A stretch of 64,000 bases of DNA. It comes from Rhabdornis inornatus (Eukaryota; Chordata; Aves; Passeriformes; Rhabdornithidae). Shown in pieces: positions 35,679 through 48,835 of the stretch. Made by a program: the position numbers and the translations under genes. The stretch covers positions 2,272,896 to 2,336,895 of the forward strand of contig VWZS01006721.1 of assembly GCA_013397075.1 (NCBI GenBank). Direction: 5' to 3'. Under the pieces are notes generated by a model, which was not told the DNA's origin, made no database searches, and saw only the letters and a program-made list of their open reading frames with translations. Numbering within the stretch: the stretch's first letter is position 1; each line of letters starts with the position of its first letter.

Positions 35679-37764
35679 ACTACTGTTGGAGATAGTTCAT
35701 TCTGTGAACATGTTAAATATCCTATGTTGGAAGGGCCTTTTGATATCATGAAGTCCAACCATCAAGCCTTTGCCCCAGGGGAAAGGAATTTGTTTCTTTC
35801 CAGGGTGTTGTTCCACCAGGTGAAGTCCTGACGAGCTTAACAGTCTCAACAGGCTGGGAGTAGCACAGGACATACACAAAAGGATAATGCTCATCAGCTC
35901 CAAACAATAAACCTGCAACAGCTGGAGACACCTGGTCTGGGAAAGGAGAGATAAGAATGAGGACCTAATTAGAAGAGAACTGTAACCAACAGAAAACCAA
36001 ATACTAAGAACTACGTAACTTGGAACCAATGAACATTGAACCAATGAATCTCTATGGGTTTTAACTGTATGAAGTTTGTGAAAAATCAGGTAAAATTAAT
36101 GTGTCGTGGAATGATTTTCTCGGCACATCTGGGCTATGTGTGGATGAAACGATTTCTGTTGCACATCCTAAAGAAGTAATGCCTTGATTCTCTAATACTA
36201 AAAATATTGTTGGAGGGCTTTTGTTTTTCCTACAGTTTCACTGACACTAGGAAGGTACAGCCTTCTCGAACCTCCTACCCCATATTCTTCCCCTTAAACC
36301 TATTATTTTACCCCAAAGTTTAGAAGTTCAGGCTGGTGCAGACCCTTGGACCCTTGTCTGTTTCAGGAGCTGAGCTGTCTGGGCTCTACAAGAAACCTGC
36401 TGCCAAAATTAGTAGAGACATTAAGACCCATTTCAAAGATCCACACCACACCCACACCTTCACCCATCAAATTGTTTGTAAAGATATGAGCTTTCCTCTC
36501 ATTTCTGACTGCATCACCCCTTGTACTCCTAATTGGTCGTTTTTCACAATTATGCTAATTTACTAAACTTGTAAAACTGTGTGCACCCCTGTGGAGGGTG
36601 GATTTTTGTGGACATTTCTCTGTAACTGCCTCTGGAGGCCTCTAATGAAGACAAGCTGTTATATTACCTCCTATGCTAATATTGTCTTGAAAGTGTGTGT
36701 TGTTTGATTTCTAGGTTGAAAAAGGCATCAAGTGCAGAAACTTTACCAGCAGAGACCTGGGAGACACTTGGTTCTGTCCATTTGAGATACAGGCTCTGAG
36801 ATGCATCATAGCTGGGCATCTTACCAAAACCCAGTGGAATTAGGAGCTAAATGAGCTTTTAAAATGTTAATTCTTTAATAACACCTTTTCTGAGTAGTTA
36901 ATGCAAGTGGACTGAATAGTATGTGTGAGAGTGGCATGACTGGCTGTTAACTAATATAGCAATGGGGAAAGGAAGTATTTATAGCCATGATCTGAGGGTT
37001 TCATTGTCCAATTGCCTCTGTATTCCAAGTTATTCCTTGAAGACCTTCTGAAGGCAGCTGTTGAGGGAAGGATGAATGTTTCCAAACCTGTGCTATGCAA
37101 GGGATTCACAGGCTGCTTCAGCTGACTTCCAGTTAGTTGTCACCGTGGTCTCAAGCAGGCTTGGCACAGGATATGGATGGCTGATGGGAAAAGGCAGCAC
37201 ATCTGTCTTCTGCTGACTTTAACCCTTGAAGCTGTTTGTTTTTGGTGGAATATGAGACCCCTGGCACATCAAATCTATGTTTACTTTCCCAGAACACAGG
37301 AAAGCTGGCTCCCTGGCAACTGTTATGGTTTCATTAAGATCTGAGGTTTTTATGGGGCAGAACGTTTTGTGCCTGTTTTGCTGCCACTTGACACTCTGGT
37401 GATGGGACCGAAAAAACCCTGATCTGTTTGTGTGTACACGTGTCCTGTCCTAAATGGGGATTTCAAGGATTATTTCCTTCAATATGGTAGCTGGCTACTA
37501 AGAAACACCTACCAAAAGGAGAACTGTAAATGTTCCCACACACCCTCTCAAATGCTCTACCCATGCAGCTTTCTGAAGGCTCTCTTTAAAGCAGGCAGAA
37601 CTGGTGTTGGAATAACAGCCAGGCTTTTCCCTGGTCCTTCAAGGGGATTTACTGTAGTCTCCCTCCTATACAGAGGTCAGACCAAGTGAAATCCACAAAA
37701 AGATTATTAATGACACCTGCCAGGACAGAGCAGAAGAATAGAACAGAGACAAAAGGCCACAAAA
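35679..37764. repeat. contig D: reference copy of the repeated block
   Basis: Carries the CR1 tail, the LTR-like element and about 1.5 kb of host-like DNA. Its left 95 bases repeat 34824-34918 (offset 855). Bases 35679-36792 recur at 37840-38953 (offset 2161) and 36388-37764 recur at 38955-40331 (offset 2567). No gene is visible in it. Confidence 0.9.
35815..36240 (+). mobile_element. LTR-like element with CCAAT doublet
   Basis: Two closely spaced CCAAT boxes (GGAACCAATGAACATTGAACC wording, near 36023-36047), CpG-bearing sequence (GTCGTGG and TCTCGGCACA), a degraded poly(A)-signal region (CCTAAAGAAGTAATGCC) and an end in CA at 36240 (TACAGTTTCA) fit a passerine ERV LTR in plus orientation. 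The left boundary is uncertain. Copies: partial at 35470-35677, full at 37976-38401. Confidence 0.45.
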
Positions 37765-37784
37765 NNNNNNNNNNNNNNNNNNNN
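37765..37784. other. 20-N assembly gap
   Basis: Twenty Ns. Sequence on the right restarts inside the LTR-like segment, so the gap joins overlapping rather than adjacent contigs. Confidence 0.95.
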
Positions 37785-38953
37785 AAACTCCCAGCTGCAT
37801 GTTGGCCTCTTCCTTTCCCCATTGGCTACTACATTGGCAACTACTGTTGGAGATAGTTCATTCTGTGAACATGTTAAATATCCTATGTTGGAAGGGCCTT
37901 TTGATATCATGAAGTCCAACCATCAAGCCTTTGCCCCAGGGGAAAGGAATTTGTTTCTTTCCAGGGTGTTGTTCCACCAGGTGAAGTCCTGATGAGCTTA
38001 ACAGTCTCAACAGGCTGGGAGTAGCACAGGACATACACAAAAGGATAATGCTCATCAGCTCCAAACAATAAACCTGCAACAGCTGGAGACACCTGGTCTG
38101 GGAAAGGAGAGATAAGAATGAGGACCTAATTAGAAGAGAACTGTAACCAACAGAAAACCAAATACTAAGAACTACGTAACTTGGAACCAATGAACATTGA
38201 ACCAATGAATCTCTATGGGTTTTAACTGTATGAAGTTTGTGAAAAATCAGGTAAAATTAATGTGTCGTGGAATGATTTTCTCGGCACATCTGGGCTATGT
38301 GTGGATGAAACGATTTCTGTTGCACATCCTAAAGAAGTAATGCCTTGATTCTCTAATACTAAAAATATTGTTGGAGGGCTTTTGTTTTTCCTACAGTTTC
38401 ACTGACACTAGGAAGGTACAGCCTTCTCGAACCTCCTACCCCATATTCTTCCCCTTAAACCTATTATTTTACCCCAAAGTTTAGAAGTTCAGGCTGGTGC
38501 AGACCCTTGGACCCTTGTCTGTTTCAGGAGCTGAGCTGTCTGGGCTCTACAAGAAACCTGCTGCCAAAATTAGTAGAGACATTAAGACCCATTTCAAAGA
38601 TCCACACCACACCCACACCTTCACCCATCAAATTGTTTGTAAAGATATGAGCTTTCCTCTCATTTCTGACTGCATCACCCCTTGTACTCCTAATTGGTCG
38701 TTTTTCACAATTATGCTAATTTACTAAACTTGTAAAACTGTGTGCACCCCTGTGGAGGGTGGATTTTTGTGGACATTTCTCTGTAACTGCCTCTGGAGGC
38801 CTCTAATGAAGACAAGCTGTTATATTACCTCCTATGCTAATATTGTCTTGAAAGTGTGTGTTGTTTGATTTCTAGGTTGAAAAAGGCATCAAGTGCAGAA
38901 ACTTTACCAGCAGAGACCTGGGAGACACTTGGTTCTGTCCATTTGAGATACAG
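37785..38953. repeat. contig E: near-identical repeat of 34769-34823 plus 35679-36792
   Basis: I see one difference over about 1.1 kb against the copy at 35679 (C at 35832, T at 37993) and no indel. It contains another copy of the CR1 tail, the LTR-like element and flank. Confidence 0.9.
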
Positions 38954-38954
38954 N
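38954..38954. other. single-N assembly seam
   Basis: One N. The 405 bases after it (38955-39359) repeat the 405 bases before it (38549-38953). Confidence 0.95.
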
Positions 38955-40331
38955 ACAAGAAACCTGCTGCCAAAATTAGTAGAGACATTAAGACCCATTT
39001 CAAAGATCCACACCACACCCACACCTTCACCCATCAAATTGTTTGTAAAGATATGAGCTTTCCTCTCATTTCTGACTGCATCACCCCTTGTACTCCTAAT
39101 TGGTCGTTTTTCACAATTATGCTAATTTACTAAACTTGTAAAACTGTGTGCACCCCTGTGGAGGGTGGATTTTTGTGGACATTTCTCTGTAACTGCCTCT
39201 GGAGGCCTCTAATGAAGACAAGCTGTTATATTACCTCCTATGCTAATATTGTCTTGAAAGTGTGTGTTGTTTGATTTCTAGGTTGAAAAAGGCATCAAGT
39301 GCAGAAACTTTACCAGCAGAGACCTGGGAGACACTTGGTTCTGTCCATTTGAGATACAGGCTCTGAGATGCATCATAGCTGGGCATCTTACCAAAACCCA
39401 GTGGAATTAGGAGCTAAATGAGCTTTTAAAATGTTAATTCTTTAATAACACCTTTTCTGAGTAGTTAATGCAAGTGGACTGAATAGTATGTGTGAGAGTG
39501 GCATGACTGGCTGTTAACTAATATAGCAATGGGGAAAGGAAGTATTTATAGCCATGATCTGAGGGTTTCATTGTCCAATTGCCTCTGTATTCCAAGTTAT
39601 TCCTTGAAGACCTTCTGAAGGCAGCTGTTGAGGGAAGGATGAATGTTTCCAAACCTGTGCTATGCAAGGGATTCACAGGCTGCTTCAGCTGACTTCCAGT
39701 TAGTTGTCACCGTGGTCTCAAGCAGGCTTGGCACAGGATATGGATGGCTGATGGGAAAAGGCAGCACATCTGTCTTCTGCTGACTTTAACCCTTGAAGCT
39801 GTTTGTTTTTGGTGGAATATGAGACCCCTGGCACATCAAATCTATGTTTACTTTCCCAGAACACAGGAAAGCTGGCTCCCTGGCAACTGTTATGGTTTCA
39901 TTAAGATCTGAGGTTTTTATGGGGCAGAACGTTTTGTGCCTGTTTTGCTGCCACTTGACACTCTGGTGATGGGACCGAAAAAACCCTGATCTGTTTGTGT
40001 GTACACGTGTCCTGTCCTAAATGGGGATTTCAAGGATTATTTCCTTCAATATGGTAGCTGGCTACTAAGAAACACCTACCAAAAGGAGAACTGTAAATGT
40101 TCCCACACACCCTCTCAAATGCTCTACCCATGCAGCTTTCTGAAGGCTCTCTTTAAAGCAGGCAGAACTGGTGTTGGAATAACAGCCAGGCTTTTCCCTG
40201 GTCCTTCAAGGGGATTTACTGTAGTCTCCCTCCTATACAGAGGTCAGACCAAGTGAAATCCACAAAAAGATTATTAATGACACCTGCCAGGACAGAGCAG
40301 AAGAATAGAACAGAGACAAAAGGCCACAAAA
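38955..40331. repeat. contig F start: repeat of 36388-37764
   Basis: Matches 36388-37764 with a constant offset of 2567 and then continues into new sequence at 40332, whereas the other copy runs into the 20-N gap at 37765. This is the copy that connects to the right flank. Confidence 0.9.
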
Positions 40332-43300
40332 ACCCCTCACATGAACTTGTCAGGCTCATGAATGAAACAGCTCAGCCTCCTGACACTTCTCTGACCAAAT
40401 GTGATGTTTTCAGTTGTTCCAGCTTTCTGGAATAGTTGCATGACAGAGTGACTATAGAGATGACCTCTGTCTGGATACTCAGAGGGCTCACAAAAAAATT
40501 ATCCACAAATCAGAGGCTATCTCTGTGGACTTGGTGGGGAGATGCTTTATAGGACTTCTGGCTGGTGAGCTCATCAGGTGAAGAGCTGGAGGACTGGAGG
40601 TGGCTGCCACCCACTGTTTGCTGGTCATTCTCCAACCCTTCATCTTCCCCCTGAAGACGTCCACATCAGATGTCATGGGAGCACTCTAAAGCTCAGAGCT
40701 TTTTTTTGACTGTGCTAATGCAAAATTGTTTGACCACTGTATATTATGTATTGAAAATGATGTATACCTGTTCAGGGACTTGTTTTTTGGCTTGGGTTCC
40801 AGATCCATTTGCTTGGAAGTGATACAAATTCTGACAAAGAATATGAAATGATGCATAGTGCCCTTCAGGTACAGATACCTTTTTACTGTAGGTAAGAGCA
40901 GTGTATAGAAGGGAAGGAGACTTAAGTCTAGGATATTTCAGGTTATACAACCAACTCTAGGTTAAGTGTTTTATGCATGTTTTGGCAAAAAATTCAAGCA
41001 CTGCTGCTCCTTTATTAACTAGTATCTGAGTTCTCTGTACCAGTTACATGGACATTATTTCAAGTGTCAGTTCACAGATAAGGTTTGTTTTCATTAATTC
41101 TCATGCTTGCTCTGTGTCATAATTTTCATACAGTTACAGGAATGAACTTGTTTGAACATTCCTAGTTGAGCTTAAAAAATATTTTCCCATGAGTATCATC
41201 TTTTTGGCAAACGCTTATGTGAAAAGGAGCTGCTGTGGAGTCTGTTCTGTGTGCTTGGGAAGATGTTACTTTGAAATCCCTTCATAATGCAGAAAAAAAT
41301 TTCAGTATCAGTCATGACACAGAAATACAGACTTCACCCAACTGTCTGGGGTGTTGATAAACAGCACTGTATTTTTCAAGATTCTTGGGAGTGAGGCTGA
41401 ATTAAGAGCTGTCTTTTTCAACAATATCTGAGGAAACCTTGTGACCTATTTGAACAACCAGAATATGCTTCTTGGTTTTGTATGGGCCAATCACATCTTG
41501 TTTTGTGATGATTAAGTAACTGGGAAAATTTGATGCTGGTTTATTGGGATGGAAAGAGTTCTGCCAAGTTAGATTGTTATATGCTAATTTTATTGATGTA
41601 AGCACTGTCTTAATGACACTGTTAGCTTATGATACTGTGATTGTAGCTGAAATCTGGTGTGCTTTTCGTTTTGGTTTGTCAGGTAACATCATACTGAGGG
41701 AAAGCTGTGTTTTGTCTGGGATGCTGAATGCAGTTTCCCCAGCTTTGTTTTTGATCTGAGGTCTGTAGGAGGTCAGTGGGGATGATGGCTGGGAACAAAT
41801 GAAAGCGTGCCAGTACAGAAAGCTGCAGTGCCATAATTGAGCATCTGTTGCTGTAATGTGCGAATGCCTGGCATTCTGGGAGCTGGGACACAGATTGTTG
41901 CTAGCTCCTTCCCAAGGTTATTTCGGAAGTGCACAGAGCAGCTGGCAAGGTCTGGGGCAGGTTTAACTCTCTCGTGGCTTCCAAGTGCACACTGCATTAA
42001 AAGTTAAGTACACATCAAGAAGCAGTTGTTCTCAGCATAAGATTTTTTTTCTTCTGTAACTTATGTTTGACCTCAACACTAAATCCCTTGGTCACCATCT
42101 GAATGAATTACATAGTGTGAGACATGCAAAACCAGAAAACAGAGAACTGCAATAAGTTTTGATGGGGTTGGGTGATTGTTTTTGAAAGGGGATTGTTGAG
42201 TAGAACTGAGCAAAATAATGAGATGTTTATTGGGAGCTAATATTACAGTATAGCCAGACATTAACTGCCCTGGAAACAACCTGTAGGATGCAAGGAGAAA
42301 AGCTTTCATCAGTCACCACTGTGCTATCCAGCTAGAAAACTGAGGATACAGCTTGCCATTCTTCCTACAAAAGGCTTGCTCCACAGCTGCACACTCTCTG
42401 CTAATAAAATGTAGACTGTAACATTTTTCCTTTACATTTGATCTGAGATTTTTTAGCTGTTTGGTAAACAGACTTGGTATAATGAAATACTAATGGGCAG
42501 GAGAAAGTATAATTCATATGGGAAACAAAGTGCCATTGCTACTTAATATTGTATTAGACCTATCTTGTTCTTCTACAATTCAAATGTAGGATTAATTTTT
42601 GGAAAGCTACAATGTGAAGTCATGGAGACAGATGGGTAAGTCAAGTGAAATACGAAAGTGAATAGTGACAGCATTTTACACGGCCTCTTAAGACTTTACA
42701 CTTAGCGCCTTTGAAACTTGAATTTCCCTTGAAAAGTTTTAGTGGCATGTTTTTATTCAGGTAGAGAAAAATGGATGAGTGTGGTGAGTCACTGTGGATG
42801 TTTGCTATGCTTAAAGAAGTTGCTCATGGATGTCCCCCCTTTGCACTTTCAGATGGCTTGAGATGATTATGTCATAAAAAAAAACTAGAGATGAGCAAAT
42901 CAAGGCGTATAGGTGCATACAGAAGCTAAGAGTCACTGCATAAAAGAGATGAGGCTGTCTTTGAGCACTCATGTGCTGGGTGCCTTTTATTAGTTGCTCA
43001 TTACACAGTATCTTCTGCTGCCCAGTTTGCTTTGAGGCACAGCTGCAGTATGCTGTTTAATTCACAAAAGGCTATTCATGCTGTTCATCCTTTAATGTTG
43101 AATATGATCTTATTTGCAATATAATTTTTTTGGTTTTTTTAATTCTTAGGTATGTTTCCTGTCTTCTGACAGTATCTGTCTGAAGTGTTGTTTGAGGGAA
43201 GGGAATGCATCTTGGCTGGTAATTACTCTACAGTAATCAAAAGTGATTTTTCTCTGTAGGTGTTACATAAACACAATGCTGGCCACAGCAGAGCTCAGTT

Positions 43301-46300
43301 TCCCCATGACCTGGTCCTGTAGGCATTCCCGTATCTGATAGAAGGCCTTACATCCCACAGCTCTCCATTCCCCTGGTGTCTCCATTGACATCTGTGATGA
43401 CTGATAAGAAGCATGAGAATAGTGTGATGCTGCAAATACTTTTGCAGAAGAACTGTTTATTTTTCACTTTTTCTGTCACTAGAAGAGAAAGTTCCTTTCA
43501 GTGCTGTATACAGAAACCTCATATATTCATTTTATGCCAAGGGCTTATTCTTTCCTAGGTACTTGTGTTTAACTTGAGATGTGAGAACTGGATCCCCGCA
43601 CAAGGAATAAGTTGAAAGTATAAACCCAATTGTTCAGTCCGTGCAGGCTATGGTTTCTAGACCAAACTAAAACATGGTGGTGGTTCTCTGGTGGTTGATG
43701 CACTTTTTTTTTCTGCTTTAGGCTCTATTTCTCCCTGTTCTCAAACCTTACAGATTGCCTGCAAGTGTTTTTGTACAAATAAATTGTGGGTTTTGGAAAA
43801 ACAAAAAAACGATGAAACACAGTTTATTTTTCATCCTGCCTTTGCTGTAAGGGAAGTATAAGCAAAATACACATTTTCAGATCAGTAATAGTAATTGTCA
43901 GCATATATTGTCCAGAACCTCCTATAATGAGCAACTCTTTGTCCATTCATTTTTCCTCAGGGAGCCTCAAGTCTACCTTGCCCATTAGGTACATGTGTGA
44001 TATTGTACCTGTACAATAGGTACATGTGTAAACATTTTGTATTGATATTCTTTCATAAACTGGAGCTAAAAGAAATGTGAGGTATTGATAAGTCTCAGAA
44101 AAAAATCCTGTGTTGACTTAATGCCATGCTCAGTGATAGAGAAACATTTCCAGTGTATTTTCCATGGAATTATATACTGGATTTCTTTCTGTATGAATAT
44201 GACAGAAAAGTAGTTTTGTTTGCTAAAGGTCAGATTACATAAAAAAGATGCACTGTTTTGGGGGGATTCTTCTTGCACATGTGCTTTTACTGGGTCAGAT
44301 GTGGGTGGCCTGTGTTGATAAAATCAAATATCTGAGTAGGCTGCTTGTGGAGTGCTCAGTAAACAGCTCAAGTACTGTGTCTAGAAGTGCCTTAAAACAT
44401 AGTCATGTCATATTTTTGGCTCAGTATATTGCAAAATCTTTGGTAGTTTCTTTACAATAATCTGTTTGCCCTTACCCTAGTGTTAGATCTCTGTAGCATT
44501 ATCGGAAAAAAGTCTCTCTGGTAACACTGAAAGTAATTTATTCTCTCTTGATCAACTTTTCCTTTCATCTTGTGTATCAAAACTCCTTAAAGGGCTATAA
44601 TGGGCCAGATTATCAGCATATTAATGCAGTGTTCTCCTTCATAACAGCCTTCATGTTATTTGCTTCACTTACATTTTTTTCCTCTCCCCATTCCCTGCTT
44701 GTACACAGGATGTTGCAAGCAACAGGAAGCTCTATTTTCAGTCACTGGAAAGTTTCACAGTTTACACATCTTGTTTTCATGGGTCAAAATACAGGTAACT
44801 TGGTGAGCACCTTTTTTTGTGAGGGAGGAAAGTACAAAGATGGTGTTTCAGGAAACTGAGAACACCTGGAATTACTTTTATATGTATTGGGCGTGTCTCT
44901 TGTATTTTTTCTTTTGGCTTTGTGGGTTGTTCTTTGTTTGGAGGGTTTTGTGGTTTTAGTTGTTGTTGGTTGTCTGATTTCAGACACATGGATTTTATAA
45001 AGCAGGCTGAAATTTGACTTTGAGCTCTGTGTTTGATGAGCTGCTCCTCGACAGTGATATTAACACATTGGTGATGAAAGCATAAATTTTCCTTCATAGT
45101 ACATCAGCCAAGTACACTGGGCTACCAAGTTAAATATTAAAAAAATTAACTCAACAGCTCACCTACTTTTACTCCTACCTACAGTTGAGATGTTTGATTA
45201 TCAACATCTGATTATCACAACTAAAATATTCATATATAGTCAGTGAAGAATAATCTTGTTGTGTCTTTCACTGCATGCTTCCTTGCCACCGCTTTTTTGG
45301 GGTGGATGTTCTGTCTGGCACAGTGGTAGAAGCAGAAAGTCAAGACTGGAAACTAAGTTTGGTATTCCAGTAGTGTGAATCATGTGACAGAAGAAAACAG
45401 GCACACTTCATGTCTGTTTAGTGGCACCAGCTGGAATTTGTTTTAAACTGATGTGGTTTAAACTGATCCTAAGTGGATTTAGGCACACTGATCTTAAGTG
45501 AAGATCAAAACTCCTTATGTCACACAATGGTAAAGCTGGAACCATTTATGTAGGTTCTTGCTCGTTTTGTCAGCATAGTGTTTGTAGCTGTTCTTGTTTT
45601 TCTTCATTTTATAAGAGAGCTCATATTCAGCTGTAACAAACTTGACTCAGTGTGGTTACTGTCTTTCGAATTTTCTTCCACTTGCACCCATTCTGAGGCT
45701 GCCTCAGAAGCCTGGGTTAGCTGGGGCTTGTCTGCAAGGAAGGTACTGGTACTGTGAGCTTGAACAGGCAGGGGGAGCCTCCAAGAGGCAGGTGAAAAAC
45801 AAAACTTGATTTTAAAAAGCTCACAGAAGGCAAAAGTTTGGGCTGAGCCAGTATAAAGCTCTGTCTGGGCCAGGATCACATCACAAGAGGTCTGAACACA
45901 TTTTAGCTTGTAATTTAATGGAAACTCAAAGAGGAAAAGGAAGTTTTAAAAAAATCTTTCTATTAATAAAATAAAGTGTTTTGGAAGATGTGCCCTGGAT
46001 GTACCCTGCTGCCCTGGAGGTAGCAGCCACCAAGAATTAAAGATTTAAAAACCAACCAACCAAAAATCAATTTACTGGTAGGTTTAGAATAAAAGCAATG
46101 AAACTAACCCAAAGCCCATTTTCTTTGAGAATTCTTGTAGGTATGACATGGCTTAGTGTCGTCCATGGAAGCAAATAGGAAGTATACCTGTTTTCATCAT
46201 TTGGGAATTGGATGTTATCAGCTCTGATTTTTTCAGATTTCTGTTCATCAAGCACTGAGGCAGGAGCCAGGATGAAAATCCAGCTTACTAGTTAAAGCAG

Positions 46301-48835
46301 CAATAACCCTCCACATAGCTGTAATAATAAAGTTCTTTTCTGATTTAAAAGAACAGCATGTTGAAGCATTAAATTTTCCAGATGAAGAAAAGACATTAAA
46401 ATAAATGAAATTAATGTAGAAGCTTCTGATTTATAGTATCAATGGATATAAAGCTTTAGAAGAATGTCTTGTTCAGAAGCTTAGAATTGGAGTATAAGTT
46501 TTATTGTGGGAAACTGTTTCTTTGTACAACCGAAAAGACAAATTCCTTACTAGTTTATCATCTATTTATTTTTCCTGCTATGATTCAGACAAATCAAAGG
46601 TTAAAAAGTCAGCCTTTCATATCTGACAAGCTGTGACTCAGCTCAATTAAAAAAAAAATCATACATTAATAAGAAATAGCACTTGACTGCCTTTGTTACA
46701 CAGAAGTCTTAAGAATTGCTGGTTTTCTTCATGCACACGTGAAAATTTATCAGCTGGTATTTACTGTGCTTTCCTTTAGGGCTTACTGCCCTTCCTGTGA
46801 GTGCCAAACAAGAGGACTCAGATTAACTTTTCCCACAAAAAAAATAAAGTTGTGGAACAGTAAGGTCATCTGGACTGCTTGGAAGGAGGAGTCATCAGTC
46901 TTTTATGAAGTAAATGTGTCTTTAAACTTTACTGCTTTCACAAAGAGCTTCATAGGAAATGTACAGTGCCTATTAATGGTATTTAGCAACTATTTCTCTC
47001 TGAAGAAATGTCCTGATCTATTTTCCTCTGCAATCAGTTTCTCCATTGTACTTTTTAGTAGCATGTCTGATTGCTTTGAATGAAACAGTAATCATGTTTT
47101 CTTCCATTTACTATGCAGAGTTGAGAGTATTTTATGAGCATGTAACTTACTATTTCCCTGTCCCTTTATTTATGTGTATGTGCTACAATAAGAAAACTCA
47201 AAAAAAAAAATTCATTAAATTTAAATATATTTTGTGTGCTGGATTCCCTGGCATGCAAATTTCTGTGTAATGGAAATAAGGTTAAATATTTTCTTTAGTA
47301 AAGGACATCTGTGTAGTTGCATGTGTTTTATAAGCAAACCTATTCAGTTCTACTGATGTAGAGATTACACTGCTGCAGCAGAATTCTCCAGTGTTAAACA
47401 TTGCTGGCATTTAGCCTGTATAGGTTTTAGTGGGATTTCAGATCCCACTGAAATCTATTTTTTTTTTAGAATGTCAAATTAATGTGCAATTTTAAAAGCT
47501 AAAAATGGTAGTTAGGATCCAAAATATCAGTTTTCATTTCTAAAAGGATTTATACCTCTGAGCTCTTTTGGTTTTCTTATTTTCCATTTGTACAGGTAAA
47601 ATGACTATATTAATGAAAAAACTTTGATAAGTTTTTGTTGTGTGAAGGTGAAATGACTCTAGTAATTGGAAAACAGGAAAGAAATATTCTAAATACCTAG
47701 TTTGTGATTAGTCCAAGTGTATATCTTAACAGTTTAAAACTCAGTGTGACTTGATGACAGTGATGTATATTTGCCAAGTCTGCTTCCCTCTTAGAAACAA
47801 CGTTGTAGTGCTCTTCATAGCCTTTCTAAGTTGTTTCAGAAACTGAGAAGACTCTGGGATCACAGCGTAACTCAGGTTGCAGATTAGCATCTGGTCTAAC
47901 TATAGTTCAAATGTTTGCCTGGATTAAGTAGAGCGTGAATATTGTCCCATATTGGCATTCCCAGAGAACGTTCCTGAGTTGCGTGCTCCAGTTACCTGAG
48001 GGCTGCTTGGTTATGAGGTGCAGGAGAAGTTTTTCAGGAGTAGAAATGCAAATTTTGGGCGTTGCCAGCTTTATTTGTGACCCTTTGTCTTCTGCACTCT
48101 GTTTTTATACCTGGAGAGTGCTCTGTTTGTCTGTGCTCAGCCGGATGTCTGATTTGGTGCAGGTGCTTCATGCCTGAAAGTAAATTTTGTCTAAGAGTTT
48201 AACTGAGAAAAGGGTAAGGAGAGGCTGCTTGAGTTTACACCTGATTTAGGTCAGCTGTCCCACATTTGGGAGCACAAGCACCAGCCAAGGGGAGCCTGTT
48301 GTGGGCAGTTCAAGTCCTTTTTTGCTACCTTCCCCCTCTGATAAACTGAAGTAGCTCTGACTGAACTTAATTTTTGCATCTTGCTCATATGCCTCTGTAG
48401 TTTGGCTCAGTCAAGATGGCTCTTTTTAAAAGAGTTCATGATTTAAGCTCCAGATACTGCAGTAAAAAGAAAAACAACTGAACAAGCGAGTGATCGATCC
48501 TGAGATGAGATCATTGGGCAAAATAATGAACAACTCCTTTCAGAGATGAAATACTACTGTAATTCTGGCAATGTTCTGGCTATCACAGTTGAGTTACTAT
48601 TGCCTTGGAGGTTTTGTAATCAGCCTGCTGGAGTGCATCCTCAGTGCAGCCTTCTGTCTGCTAAAACACTCCAGTTAAGTGACTGTCTTGGTACAGTTAT
48701 GCTCCTTCATCAGACACTTGCATTCACTGTAGGCAGAGACATGAGGGCAATGCTCTGTGAGGGGATAATCACGACTGGACAGGCAAGTCAGCATTCATAG
48801 AGAAGGCCAGCAAATGTGGAAGGATGAAAAAGACT
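40332..48835. other. intergenic, no gene seen
   Basis: AT-rich sequence with chance reading frames only. Small structures seen: a 13-base direct repeat TAGGTACATGTGT at about 43987 and 44017, two copies of TGATTATCA at 45196 and 45211, an (AACC)3 tract at about 46050-46061, and an overlapping double hairpin at 47429-47456. Confidence 0.5.

Noticed and set aside
35697..36044. 115-codon minus-strand frame, repeated at 37858-38205
   Set aside because: It lies over the CR1 tail and LTR-like DNA. Its recurrence is due to the repeated contigs, not selection.
35679..40331. Recent segmental tandem duplication
   Set aside because: Each junction coincides with N bases and the copies are almost identical, so an assembly overlap is more likely. 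Kept only as a finding to verify.
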